Notes: generated from the sequence alone by a model not told the origin. 64,000 bases of DNA from JAPPHA01 sp965242975 (GCA_965242975.1 CBDETS010000002.1:310001-374000); one strand, 5' to 3'; counted from the first letter of the stretch, positions 8,350 through 17,538 are shown. Made by a program: numbers and translations.

Positions 8350-9003
8350 GTGAAGAACAGGAAGGCAACGCGGTTCGGGAAGCGCCCGGTCAGGCCCATG
8401 CCGCTGGCCCCGGAGCAGGAGGTCGTGTTGCGGTTCCGTGCCGCCCTTATGGCCGCGGACGTGGAACAGGCGAAGCGCGGGGCGGTCGAGGTCGAACCGG
8501 TAAAGGGTGAAGAACCGGATTGCGGTCTGGACCTGAATGTTCTGCAAGCCTGGTGGCGGGGACTCGATCGGACCTCCCGCCAGAGGCTTGCTCGTAAGCT
8601 GGCGCTTCTGGCGGGAGGTGATTTCCTGAAGGCCGCGCGGGCCGTCTGGGACAGTGAACCCGCGGAAGCCAGTCGGCGGAAAAGGGTCCGGGCAGTGGGG
8701 GTCCGTGATGGAAAAAAGGAACGAGGGGCGGCAAAGGCTGCCATGGCCGAGTTGTCGCCGGAATTCACCGGCTGGATCAGGACCTGGCAGGCTGAGAAGG
8801 GGTTCGGTTTTATCTCACGCAAAGATGTGCCGGACGTGTTCTGTCATGTCACCAGCCTCGCTGATCGGGAGTGTGTTCCGGAAAAGGGCCAGCGCGTGCG
8901 CTACCAGTTGGAACCCAGTTCGAAGAAGCCCGGCACCATGGCTGCGGTCAATGTCCGGGTCGAGGAGCAGGATACGGCCCAGGCGCGGGTGAGCGGGGAT
9001 TGA
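8350..9003 (+). CDS. Cold-shock-domain protein with N-terminal extension
   Basis: Starts at GTG 8350 with GGAG upstream. The last ~70 residues form a cold-shock/OB fold: GWIRTWQAEKGFGFISRKDV, then DVFCHVTSL, then GQRVRYQLE, with the RNP1-like KGFGFI intact. That domain binds single-stranded nucleic acid. The N-terminal ~130 residues contain a helical module (LDLNVLQAWWRGLDRTSRQR) that I do not recognise, so the protein is not a plain Csp. A nucleic-acid chaperone role on the element is plausible. Confidence 0.6.
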   Translation: MKNRKATRFGKRPVRPMPLAPEQEVVLRFRAALMAADVEQAKRGAVEVEPVKGEEPDCGLDLNVLQAWWRGLDRTSRQRLARKLALLAGGDFLKAARAVWDSEPAEASRRKRVRAVGVRDGKKERGAAKAAMAELSPEFTGWIRTWQAEKGFGFISRKDVPDVFCHVTSLADRECVPEKGQRVRYQLEPSSKKPGTMAAVNVRVEEQDTAQARVSGD

Positions 9004-9102
9004 TCTTCACTTTCAACAACGCTCCCTGACCGTTCAACTCGGGGGAAGGCAAGTGACAGCCGGACGACAGGAGTCTATGCTGCTGGCAAGGAGGCGAATG
9101 AC

Positions 9103-9681
9103 ATGAACAGACAGCGCCGGGTTTCCGAACAGCCCCATCGCAGGGCCACCTACCAGGATGTACTGGACGCGCCGCCCAACATGGTGGCCGAGGTGATAAA
9201 CGGGACGCTTCACATGCAGCCGAGACCCGCTGCGCGGCATGCTTGGGCGAGTTCCGGTATGGGAGCGAAAATCAGCCCGCCTTTCAACTATGGTGATGGC
9301 GGCCCCGGTGGCTGGTGGATCATCTTCGAGCCGGAACTGCATCTGGGCGATGACATCGTGGTGCCCGATCTGGCGGGCTGGCGGCGCGAAACCATGCCCG
9401 AGTATCCTGACACTGCCTACTTCGACATTGCGCCGGACTGGGTCTGCGAGGTGCTGTCGCCGTCCACGCGGCGGATCGATCTTGGCGACAAGCGTGATAT
9501 CTATGCCCGCGAAGAGATGTCCCATCTATGGTTCGTCGATCCGGATGCCAGGACACTGGAAGCGTTCGAGCTTCGCGATGGTCAGTGGCTGTTTCTGGCC
9601 ACCCTGTCCGACTCTGACCCGGTCTCCCTGATCCCATTCGATGCCATCACTTTCCCGCTCAATGCGCTTTGGCCGGAGTGA
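9103..9681 (+). CDS. Uma2-family (DUF820) putative restriction-endonuclease-fold protein
   Basis: A 192-residue protein with Uma2 family layout: the N-terminal YQDVLDAPPNMVAEVINGTL block, IIFEPELHLGDDIVVPDLAGW with the PD...E-like acidic positions, VCEVLSPSTRRIDLGDKRDIY with the E/K of the nuclease core, and HLWFVDPDARTLEAFEL at the end. The family adopts a PD-(D/E)XK fold; substrates are generally unknown. The ATG has AAGGAGG about 10 nt upstream. It is monocistronic in appearance. Confidence 0.7.
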   Translation: MNRQRRVSEQPHRRATYQDVLDAPPNMVAEVINGTLHMQPRPAARHAWASSGMGAKISPPFNYGDGGPGGWWIIFEPELHLGDDIVVPDLAGWRRETMPEYPDTAYFDIAPDWVCEVLSPSTRRIDLGDKRDIYAREEMSHLWFVDPDARTLEAFELRDGQWLFLATLSDSDPVSLIPFDAITFPLNALWPE

Positions 9682-9789
9682 GCCTGTCGAAAAACCCTTG
9701 AATTTGAGTTTCCGCATACCGCCTCAATCCGACAGGTGTTTCCGTATCTTGTTTTCGCCGAAATCAAAGTTGAAATCACACGTCCGAAC

Positions 9790-9823
9790 GGTCTGTCGGA
9801 AAACAAGTCTTTTCCGACAGACC
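9790..9823. repeat. 14-bp perfect stem-loop downstream of Uma2 gene
   Basis: GGTCTGTCGGAAAA (9790-9803), 6-nt loop, TTTTCCGACAGACC (9810-9823). No T-run follows on either side beyond the stem itself. The surrounding 9690-9880 has repeated TTTCCG/CCGACAG words and no gene, so an operator, origin-type or attenuator element is possible. Confidence 0.5.
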
Positions 9824-9882
9824 AAAATGGTCCACTTTTGTCCGCCTATGTCTCAAAATCAGCCAAGGTGTGTCATGACCCC

Positions 9883-10005
9883 CTCAGGGCCTTCACAGAC
9901 CGGGCACGGCGGGGAGAGCTGAACCTCACCCGCGCCATCCTCGGCATCCGGGAGCGCGACCGCCAGGGAAAACAGCCGAAAGCCGCGCCGAAGGTGGTGC
10001 AGTGA
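9883..10005 (+). pseudogene. Duplicated 3' end of repC-like gene
   Basis: This 123-bp stretch matches 6667-6789 base for base except for a few substitutions and ends at the same stop codon. It encodes the last ~40 residues of the RepC-like protein (from LRAFTDRARRGELNL). Nothing RepC-like precedes it, so it is the scar of a deleted or replaced second repC copy. Confidence 0.8.
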
Positions 10006-10045
10006 GGCAGGCGGGCGAAACAATGTTTGGGAAAATCGGGCGGTG

Positions 10046-10242
10046 CGTCGGCCCGGCTATGCCTGGCGGTGCGAAATCGACGAGGAGGGACGGCTGGCTG
10101 GCGCAAAAGGACAAGCCAAGTGACCCAGGCAAACGTGACCGCTATGCGCATTCAAGGAATGGCAACTGATGAGACCATTGCGGACGGTCGGCTTACTCGG
10201 GTCCAGACCGGTGCCAGCGCCTTCAACCAGGCCTGTATTGGG
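10046..10242 (+). pseudogene. Scrambled remnants of paralogues of the 8052 gene
   Basis: 10046-10123 encodes RRPGYAWRCEIDEEGRLAG and ends in a stop, matching the C-terminus of the 8052 protein. 10144-10242 encodes an N-terminal-half match (GRLTRVQTGASAFNQ). The order is inverted relative to the intact gene (C-terminal half first), so these are two different broken copies in tandem and not one frameshifted gene. Confidence 0.6.
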
Positions 10243-10350
10243 ACGCCGGGTCATAGGCAGTTCGGTAAACCAAACCGGCAGGTTGCAGACCGGAACCCCG
10301 GCACGGACTATGGGAGCACATATTCGGCAGTGAAACGGAACCAAATTGAT

Positions 10351-10662
10351 ATGCACCTCCCCACAGTTTTTGGCTTTGTCCTGTTGAGCGCCACTCTTTC
10401 AGCCTGCGGGCAGGATCGAAACACCTCTCCGTCTTACAATCGCGATCTCGCCGTAGGTCCAACCGATGAGCGGGAACTGAACGACCCTGATCGGGTCACA
10501 ATCTGGGATGCTCTTGAACAGAGCAGGACTGAACGGGCCATCGGTGTGAACCGCTACCTGTGGGCGGCGTCACTGGATGTTCTCAATTTTCTTCCCGTGG
10601 AAGAGGTCGATCCGTTTACCGGTGTGATCATAGACCAGATGAGCGTTTTACAGCGGCGGTGA
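10351..10662 (+). pseudogene. Truncated DUF3576-type lipoprotein
   Basis: The ATG at 10351 begins a lipoprotein signal (VFGFVLLSATLSACG, lipobox LSAC). The body contains VTIWDALEQ and GVNRYLWAASLDVLNFLPVE then DPFTGVI, the core of alphaproteobacterial DUF3576 proteins. Homology stops at about 10632, where the IS110 element begins; the last ~10 residues and the stop come from the IS. The C-terminal third of the domain is therefore missing. Confidence 0.65.
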
Positions 10663-10712
10663 CGCTGTTGTTCTTTTGGCGAACGTAGGAATGTTCGAAG
10701 GAGAAAACGCAC

Positions 10713-11780
10713 ATGGATCAAATGGTTTACGTTGGTCTGGATGTCCATGCCGACACAATTGCTGTAGCACTTGCCGACGAAGGGCGTGCTGGAGAGGTTC
10801 GGTTCTATGGCACAGTCCCCAACTCGGCTGATTCTGTTCTTCAGCTCACAAAACGGCTTTCAGCCAAGGGCCGCACTGCAAGCTACTGCTACGAGGCAGG
10901 CCCCTGTGGATATGGGTTGCATCGTCATCTGACCAGGCTCGGCTTCGAATGCGCGGTTGTGTCACCGGCGATGATCCCGCGCAAGGCCGGTGACCGGGTC
11001 AAGACGGATCGACGCGATGCTGAAATGCTCGCCAGGCTCTGGCGCGCCGGAGAACTCACCTCGATCTGGACGCCGAATGAGGAGCAGGAGGCGATGCGGG
11101 ATCTGATCCGAACGCGCCATCAGACCATGTCCGCCCTGAAGTCGGCCAAGCAGCAGCTTTTGAGCTTTCTGCTGCGCCATGGTCTGCGCTATCGCAACGG
11201 GGGTTACTGGACGAAGCGTCACCGTCGATGGCTGGCCGATCTGCGCAAGTTCCCCTACCCGCACCAGCAACTCGCCTTCGAGGAACTCAAGCGCACAATC
11301 GATCAGCTTGAGGCCCGCATCAACACGTTGGATCTGACCATCACAGAGGCGATCAAGGATTGGCACTTCGCGCCGGTTGTGGACGCCTTGAGGGCCTTGC
11401 GTGGCGTGAATACGACCATTGCCGCCACAGTGGTGGCTGAAATCGGCGACATCACACGGTTCGAAAACCCGCGCCAACTCATGGCCTGGCTGGGACTGGT
11501 GCCCAGCGAACACTCCAGCGGTAACACGACACGACGCGGGCGCTTGACGAAGACCGGCAATGCCTTGGCCCGCACCATGTTGGTCGAAGCCAGTTGGTCC
11601 TATCGGCATTCCCCAAAGGAAGGACATCCCTTCTTGAAACGCTCAGCCCATCTGCCTCAGGACATCCGCGACATCGGCTGGAAAGCGCAGACCCGCCTCT
11701 GCAAACGGTTCCGCCATCTCAGCCAGACCGGCAAACCACAACCGCGCGTGCTCGCTGCCATTGCCTGCGGAATCTGGTGA
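10713..11780 (+). CDS. IS110-family transposase, C-terminus cut by IS21
   Basis: A DEDD-type transposase of the IS110/IS1111 kind. The N-terminal RuvC-like domain begins VYVGLDVHADTIAVAL and includes KTDRRDAEMLARL; the C-terminal Transposase_20-like region has LRGVNTTIAATVVAEIGD and LVPSEHSSG with the conserved Ser. The frame runs to LAAIA and then reads into the IS21 terminal repeat (from 11766), so the native last residues are lost and the enzyme is probably inactive. The element itself cut the DUF3576 gene at about 10632. Confidence 0.8.
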   Translation: MDQMVYVGLDVHADTIAVALADEGRAGEVRFYGTVPNSADSVLQLTKRLSAKGRTASYCYEAGPCGYGLHRHLTRLGFECAVVSPAMIPRKAGDRVKTDRRDAEMLARLWRAGELTSIWTPNEEQEAMRDLIRTRHQTMSALKSAKQQLLSFLLRHGLRYRNGGYWTKRHRRWLADLRKFPYPHQQLAFEELKRTIDQLEARINTLDLTITEAIKDWHFAPVVDALRALRGVNTTIAATVVAEIGDITRFENPRQLMAWLGLVPSEHSSGNTTRRGRLTKTGNALARTMLVEASWSYRHSPKEGHPFLKRSAHLPQDIRDIGWKAQTRLCKRFRHLSQTGKPQPRVLAAIACGIW

Positions 11781-11909
11781 CATCCGCCCACCGATTCTGA
11801 AAACATCCGCCCGGGGATTCTGACGCATCCGCCCACCCCTTCTTGGGCTGCTGAGAGGTAATCTGAAGCTAGCTATTTTTCAGTTTGTTTTTGGACTGGA
11901 GAAAGCTCA

Positions 11910-13439
11910 ATGAAGAGATTGCCAATGGAGAAGACCCGAGAAGTTTTGCGTCTTGCGGCACAAGGCTTGTCTACCCGGAAAATTGCCAAGAGCCTTGGCA
12001 TTGGGCGAACGACCTTGCGTGAGTATCTGGCCCGCGCCTCAGCTGCAGGTGTCAGCTGGCCATTGCCGAATGACTTGTCTGATAGCGCGCTTGAACGGCT
12101 GCTGTTTCCGCGTCCACCTCAGAACACGATCCAGCAGTCGAGCAAACCCGACTGGGCCTACGTGCATCAGGAGCTTCGCCGTCAGGGCGTGACGCTTGCT
12201 TTGCTTTGGGAAGAGTACCGGGAGGTCAATCCGGACGGGTATTGCTACAGTCATTTCTGCCAGGTTTATGCTCGGTGGAAGGGAAGGCTGTCCCCTGTGA
12301 TGCGCCAGCATCATCCGGCCGGGGAGCGTCTGTTCGTGGATTACGCCGGTATGACGGTTGACGTGACCGATCCGGAGACTGGCAAGACCCGTGCGGCACA
12401 AGTGTTCATCGCGACCATGGGCGCGTCGAGCTATACCTATGTCGAGGCAACCTGGACTCAGAAACTGCCGGACTGGATCGCAAGCCACGTGCGCGCCTTC
12501 GCATACTTTGGGGGTGTCACCGCGCAGGTGGTTCCCGACAACTTGAGATCGGCGGTCGCCAAGGCCTGTTTTTACGATCCCAAGATCAACCGCAGCTACG
12601 CGGATTTGATGGAGCATTACGACACGGTTGCCATCCCGGCGCGGGTGAAGAAACCGAAGGACAAGGCCAAGGTTGAAAGCGGGGTTTTGGTGGCTGAGCG
12701 CTGGATTCTGGCCAAGCTGCGCAACCGCCAGTTCTTCAGCCTTGAGGAATTGAATGCCGCGATCCGCCCGCTGCTGTTGCAACTCAATGAAAAAGTCACC
12801 CGTCATCTTGGGGCTAGCCGACGCCAGTTGTTCGAAACGCTGGATGTGCCAGCCCTGAAACCGCTGCCCGTCGAGCCCCATGTTTATTCCGAGTGGAGGA
12901 AGTGCCGTGCTGGGATCGATTATCATGTCGAGGTGAAGCGGCATTACTACTCGGTTCCGTATCAACTCGTGAAGAAAGAACTGTGGGTGCGCATAACGTC
13001 CCGCACGGTCGAGATTTTCTGCAAGGGCCAGCGCGTGGCCTCGCATAGACGCACTTCAGGCAATCGCAAGCACTCGACCGTGCGAGAGCACATGCCGTCC
13101 AACCACCGGTTCCGTGAGGATTGGACGCCGCGCAACATCTACACCAAAGCGGCGCGGATCGGGCGCAATGTGGCCACCTATACCGAAGTGGTGATGCGTG
13201 GCCGCAAGCATCCCGAGCAGGGTTTTCGAACCTGCCTTGGCGTCCTCCGCCTGGCAGACAAATTCGGCAAGGACAGGCTGGACGCGGCCTGTGAACGGGC
13301 GCTGGAGATCAATGCGCTTTCCTATTCCTCGGTACAGTCGATCCTGAAGAACGGGCTTGACCGTCAAAACCGTCAACGCCAGCCGGAAGGTCCATCGATC
13401 ACTCACCCTAATATCCGCGGCTCTGAATACTTCCACTAA
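11910..13439 (+). CDS. istA: IS21 transposase IstA
   Basis: A 509-residue DDE transposase. The N-terminal HTH (LAAQGLSTRKIAKSLGIGRT) binds the ends; the central integrase core includes LFVDYAGMTVDV (first Asp), VPDNLRSAV (second Asp) and the Glu near KAKVESGV; a C-terminal domain follows with the Mu-transposase C-like YYSVPYQLV. Full length. IstB follows 15 bp later, the usual two-gene order. Identical to the copy at 61627. Confidence 0.9.
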   Translation: MKRLPMEKTREVLRLAAQGLSTRKIAKSLGIGRTTLREYLARASAAGVSWPLPNDLSDSALERLLFPRPPQNTIQQSSKPDWAYVHQELRRQGVTLALLWEEYREVNPDGYCYSHFCQVYARWKGRLSPVMRQHHPAGERLFVDYAGMTVDVTDPETGKTRAAQVFIATMGASSYTYVEATWTQKLPDWIASHVRAFAYFGGVTAQVVPDNLRSAVAKACFYDPKINRSYADLMEHYDTVAIPARVKKPKDKAKVESGVLVAERWILAKLRNRQFFSLEELNAAIRPLLLQLNEKVTRHLGASRRQLFETLDVPALKPLPVEPHVYSEWRKCRAGIDYHVEVKRHYYSVPYQLVKKELWVRITSRTVEIFCKGQRVASHRRTSGNRKHSTVREHMPSNHRFREDWTPRNIYTKAARIGRNVATYTEVVMRGRKHPEQGFRTCLGVLRLADKFGKDRLDAACERALEINALSYSSVQSILKNGLDRQNRQRQPEGPSITHPNIRGSEYFH

Positions 13440-13454
13440 CAACAAGGGGACACC

Positions 13455-14213
13455 ATGCTCAAACACCCAACACTCAATCGCCTGGAGGCGCTGCGCCTCG
13501 ATGGCATGGCCGAGGCCTTTATCGAGCTTGAAGCGCAAGACAGTTCGGCGGACCTGACCCACCCGGAATATCTCGGCCTCCTCGTCGACCGGGAAGAGGC
13601 CAGTCGCGAAACCAAGCGGTACCAAAACCGCTTGCGGACCGCAGGGCTGCGCCATGTCGGGGCCTGCCCGGAGGATGTTGACTACCGGGCGCGGCGCGGC
13701 CTCGACAAGGGTCTGTTCCAGCAATTGCTGACCGGCAAATGGATTACCGGCAAGCGCAACTTAATCATCACAGGGCCATGCGGCGTTGGCAAAACCTGGT
13801 TGGGATGCGCTTTGGCACAAGCCGCCTGCCGCTCCGGAACCACCGTTCTCTACAAGCGCCTGCCACGGCTCTTCGAAGAGCTGGAACTCGGTCATGGTGA
13901 TGGGCGGTTTCCGCGCCTGTTCCGTCGCCTCACAAAGACCCAGTTACTGATCCTCGACGATTGGGGACCGGAGCAACTCACCACCACGCAACGGCGCGAT
14001 CTGATGGAGATCGTCGAGGATCGATACGGCACCGCGTCAACAATGATTACCAGTCAACTGCCCCTGAAATCATGGCACGATGTGATCGGAGATCCGACCT
14101 TTGCCGACGCGATACTCGACCGCATCGTTCACAATGCCTACCGGCTCGAACTCGAGGGAGAATCCATGCGAAAAACCACAGCAAATATGAGTGACCAAGA
14201 AGCCCGAAAGTGA
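13455..14213 (+). CDS. istB: IS21 helper ATPase IstB
   Basis: A 252-residue AAA+ ATPase related to DnaC, which helps IstA select target DNA. Walker A GPCGVGKTWLGCALAQA lies near residue 110, Walker B TQLLILDDWGPE near 170, with the sensor region ITSQLPLKSWHD after it. AAGGGGACACC ribosome site precedes the ATG. Intact and identical to the second copy at 63172. Confidence 0.9.
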   Translation: MLKHPTLNRLEALRLDGMAEAFIELEAQDSSADLTHPEYLGLLVDREEASRETKRYQNRLRTAGLRHVGACPEDVDYRARRGLDKGLFQQLLTGKWITGKRNLIITGPCGVGKTWLGCALAQAACRSGTTVLYKRLPRLFEELELGHGDGRFPRLFRRLTKTQLLILDDWGPEQLTTTQRRDLMEIVEDRYGTASTMITSQLPLKSWHDVIGDPTFADAILDRIVHNAYRLELEGESMRKTTANMSDQEARK

Positions 14214-14296
14214 TAACAAAACCCAAACGCCTCACAGCACACCAAAGGGGTGGGCGGATGCGTCAGAATCGGTGGGCGGATGCGCCAGAATGCGCA

Positions 14297-14725
14297 CTGT
14301 GGCGTGCGGTAGACGCCGATGGAGATACTCTTGATATTCTCGTCCAGAGGCACCGGAATGCTAAGGCTGCCAGGCGGTTTTTACACCGCTTGATCAACGT
14401 ATATGGCGCCCTGCGGGTTGTCGTGTCGGATAAGTTGCGCAGCTACATAAAACCGATCAAAAGCTTGGCCCCAACCGCGGAGCACCGGGCCCACAAGGGG
14501 CTGAACAATCGTGCAGAAGGGTCGCATCGACCGACACGAAAACGAGAGAAGGTCATGGGCCGGTTCAAGTCACCGGCGCAAGCTCAGAGGTTCCTGGCAG
14601 CTCATGACCAAATCAATACAGTCTTCCGTCCCCGCCGCTATCGCATGCACGCCAACCACTACCGACAATCAAGAGCAGACGCCTTCGATCTGTGGCGCCT
14701 CTACGCCCTCGAAATGACCGCATGA
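14297..14725 (+). pseudogene. IS6-family transposase, C-terminal remnant
   Basis: From LWRAVDADGDTLDILVQRHR onward this is the C-terminal two-thirds of an IS6/IS26-type DDE transposase, including the SDKLRSYIKPIKSL block with the second Asp and the EGSHRPTRKREK block with the Glu. The N-terminus is replaced by the IS21 right end at 14296, so the gene is broken. Its other end abuts the truncated cas9 at about 14750 and is the likely agent of that truncation. Confidence 0.8.
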
Positions 14726-14751
14726 CCAAGCATCGCCAGAAAACTACAAAC

Positions 14752-15837
14752 TCAGCAAATTAACTTGGCGATGCCTGCGAGCTTTATGACTTTGCCGAGC
14801 GCATCGAGTTTCAATGCCATGGATTTTGTAGATTTTATCGCCTTCCTATTGTCCAGTGCATGAATGATCTGATCGCGCTGTTCCAATGTCAGTGGTCGTT
14901 TTTCACGCCCATCGGCTGTGACACGCAGGTTGTTCACCGTTTCATAGAGCACGCGTCGCTGGGTTAATGGGTGGGCCTTGGGAAGCCGCCTTTCGTCGGA
15001 CGGAACATCGTGCTGACCGGAAAAAAGGCACAGTCCGATTTCCGGCTCCTTCAAAGGGCGCTGGTGGAATATTGTCTCAAAGAGCGCGTTTTCAAGATCA
15101 TCCGTCAAAACATCCGGATGATAGGCCACTTGCGCGTCCCAGAGTTTTTTGAATTCCCCTTCCAGATGCCGCCGGTCCGGGTAGAAATCGTAACCCGCTT
15201 CTTCTTTCTCCGCATTATCCCGCCGAGCAACGCTCAATCGGGTGCGCACGGACTTAGTACGGCGGTCATCAAGCCGAGAGCCATCCTTATTCGTTTTTTG
15301 TTTGTCACCCGGCTTTTCCGGTTTATCGCTGCGGCGCATGTGCAGGAACTCACCGTAAGTCCGGGCACCCTTGATCATCATCGCCTGATCCAGCCGTGCC
15401 GTGGCGTTCTTGATCTTACCGCTTTCATTATCGCCCCGGTCGGTCTTGCGGTTTGACTTGAAGCCACGCCTCTGATTGAGGTGAAAAAGCGCCCGGCCCA
15501 AATGTGTGAGCGGAATTGCTTCATCCAACCCCCGGGCGCGCAGCTCGTAGGGATCCAGCAACTCAAGCGTCTTGGCCGCATCCGGGTCAGATGGCATCAA
15601 TCCAGCTTCTGACAGTTTGCGCATGAGTGCTGCACGACGACGCAAATAGCGGTCACGCCTGCATCGCATGGAACGGGCTACACGCCGGTCAACAGCGAGA
15701 GATGCTCCGGAATTCGGGTTACGACCATCCGAGAAAATCCGGACACCCCCGTCGATCACTTCGGTTATGCGATTGCCGTCGGTCGCATAAAGCCACCAAC
15801 CAATGGAATTTGTGCCAATATCAAGACCCAGGCGCAT
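14752..15837 (-). pseudogene. cas9: Cas9 (type II-C) N-terminal fragment
   Basis: 361 codons from an ATG at 15837 with AAGGA upstream; the extra upstream frame to 15942 is non-coding. The protein opens with the RuvC-I motif LGLDIGTNSIGWW (catalytic Asp at residue 6) and has the Arg-rich bridge helix (RRVARSMRCRRDRYLRRR, about residues 52-70) and recognition-lobe sequence to about residue 355. The HNH, RuvC-II/III and PAM-interacting parts are missing: a full II-C Cas9 is about 1000-1100 aa. The break coincides with the IS6 remnant. It cannot cut DNA, although a short RNA-binding remnant is conceivable. No cas1/cas2 or CRISPR array is visible. Confidence 0.85.
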
Positions 15838-15929
15838 TGTGTGTTCCTTGATTAAATCAAAGACGCAGCTTACGAAAATCTGCTCCGGCACCAAAATGCT
15901 GCGTTGCATTTTTGGGAATGAACAATTAA

Positions 15930-16020
15930 CCTGCATACACATTCAGAATTCGTGGTCGAGCCGTTAACAAGCATTCGACTGCACCACATTGAAACGCGTC
16001 CCACGGGGCGCGTTTCCTTT
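15930..16020 (+). ncRNA. tracrRNA of the truncated type II-C locus
   Basis: Divergent from cas9, starting about 95 bp from its ATG. The anti-repeat-like segment TTCAGAATTCGTGGTCGAG leads into CCGTTAACAAGC, then a small nexus-like region (CATTCGACTGCACCAC), then a strong terminator (15991-16016) with CTTTT after it. The inferred partner repeat would begin GTTGCGGCTCGACC..., the style of alphaproteobacterial II-C repeats, but none is present in the window. A second locus at 57986-58033 matches 44 of 48 nt. The 5' end is not defined by sequence. Confidence 0.7.
15991..16020 (+). terminator. Rho-independent terminator of tracrRNA
   Basis: GAAACGCGTCCC pairs with GGGGCGCGTTTC (one G-U pair) with a minimal loop, followed by CTTTT. 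Confidence 0.75.
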
Positions 16021-16091
16021 TATCGCATTGCTCAAACTACCATTGTGCAGTCTTGGAAAGGTTCCTTTCCTGAATGCTCTTATTCTTAATA

Positions 16092-17538
16092 CTACAGTTG
16101 CGGATTGATTTGATTTCTGATTCATTGCTGGTGATCTAATGATGGGGAGGTTTTGGAGATGGCGGTTTCGGTCTGGACGGAAACGCTTGTTGACTGGCGC
16201 AAGTCTCTGGAAGAATTGAAGTCTCTTGTTGCCCCGGCCTTCCGGCGTATTGAACAACGCCGAACAGCGGGCGTGTTCATGGATGGGCTACTGTCTGGGG
16301 TTGAGCGCAAGACGGGCTGGATGCTTTCGGAAGAAGCCGGTTTTGGCAAACCGTATCGGATCCAGTCCTTGCTGGGGCGCTCGTCCTGGTACGCCGATGC
16401 CCTGTGCGACCTTGTTCGCAGATATGCCCTTGACGCTCTTTGCGATAGTACTGGCGTGCTGGTTGTGGACGAAACCGGGTTTCTGAAGAAGGGCGCGCAT
16501 TCCGTTGGGGTTGCGCGGCAGTATTCCGGCACCGCCGGGCGGATAGAGAACTGTCAGATCGGAGTATTTGCCGCTTATGCCAGCCGCTGGGGTCACACCC
16601 TGATCGATCGGCAGCTCTATCTGCCAAAGACATGGGCGGCGGATCCGGATCGCCGTGCCAAAGCTCATGTCCCGCAGGAGGTGGGATTTGCCACCAAACC
16701 GCAGATGGCACGCGAGATGGTCTCGCGCTTCTCGACGAAGGCGTTCCCTGTGCATTTGTTCTGGCCGATGCTGTATATGGGTCCGACAGCGGGTTCCGAC
16801 GCATGTTAGAGCAGCGCAGACAGCCTTATGTGCTGGCGGTTCGGTCCACGCATACACTGCGTCTTGTCGAAAACGGTTGCTTCATCCAGGCTGATCCCGC
16901 CACACTTGTCGAAGAACTGGACACCGCCGTATGGAAGCCTCTTGCCGCTGGTGAAGGTGCAAAAGGACCACGTCTCTACGAGTGGGCGCGTCTGCCTATA
17001 GGTAAGCAGACCAAATACGGGTTGTGAAATGGGTTCTGGCGCGCAGGAGCCGTCATGATCGCGCTTCCATAACCTATTACTTCGCTTATGCGCCAGCCAA
17101 TACCACCTTGGCAGAACTGGCCGCCGCAGCCAGCTTACGCTGGACCATCGAAGAGTGTTTCCTCAGAGCAAAGGATGACCTTGGCCTGGATCATTGCGAG
17201 GCCCGCTCCTGGCACGGCTGGCACCGGCATATGAGCCTAGTGATGGCCGCAGCCGCATTTCTCGCAAAGCTCAGCGCGAACCAGCGCCGCAATGCGTTCG
17301 GGAAAGTGAACAAAACGAGTCCGGCAACGGGTCGCAGCGTATAGGCTTTCTGCAAACCGAGATATATACAACGCCCAGATTTCTTTCGACCGCCGAAATC
17401 CTCAGATTGATTGCCCGTCTTATACTTCGAACCACCCCTTCTGACGCGTTCATTCTCAGATGGTCTCTCTGGCGAAGAACACATCAGGCGGCCGCCGCCA
17501 GAGCGCATCGAAAAGCCCGCCCCAATCCGCAACTGTAG
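16092..17538 (+). mobile_element. Degraded IS701-family element
   Basis: About 1447 bp bounded by inverted repeats CTACAGTTGCGGATTG (16092) and its complement ending CAACTGTAG (17538). The internal transposase is frameshifted. The flanks CTA/TAG are compatible with the CTAR-type targets of IS701, but I cannot define an exact duplication. Confidence 0.7.
16159..17344 (+). pseudogene. IS701-family transposase, frameshifted
   Basis: Three consecutive frames make one DDE transposase: 16159-~16735 (WRKSLEELKSLVAPAFRR through VVDETGFLKKG with the first Asp), ~16735-17023 (FVLADAVYGSDSGFRRML with the second Asp) and 17024-17344 (LRWTIEECFLRAKDDLGLDH with the Glu). Frameshifts lie near 16735 and 17022. 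The catalytic motifs survive, so inactivation is recent. Confidence 0.75.

Larger units (their letters stand above)
11766..14296 (+). mobile_element. IS21-family element, copy 1
   Basis: A complete 2531-bp IS21 with istA and istB. The left end TGCGGAATCTGG... and the right end (read inward TGCGCATTCTGG...) are related inverted repeats, each followed by multiple CATCCGCCCACC words typical of IS21 ends. No matching target duplication flanks it (TTGCC left, CTGTG right), so the flanks were rearranged. A near-identical copy starts at 61483 in the same orientation, and a 3' scrap lies at 41646-41804. Confidence 0.85.

Noticed and set aside
12039..13046. 335-codon minus-strand frame (and its twin at 61756-62763)
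   Set aside because: Antisense of istA, which has an intact HTH and DDE core.
14730..14774. 9-bp inverted repeat GCATCGCCA/TGGCGATGC at the cas9/IS6 junction
   Set aside because: One arm lies in the cas9 remnant and the other beside the IS6 scrap; no function can be argued and chance or deletion micro-homology explains it.
16092..16130. Possible CRISPR repeat (GTTGCGGATTGATTTGATTT) next to the tracrRNA
   Set aside because: The same word recurs inverted at 17523-17538, so it is the terminal repeat of the IS701 element. No second spaced copy exists.
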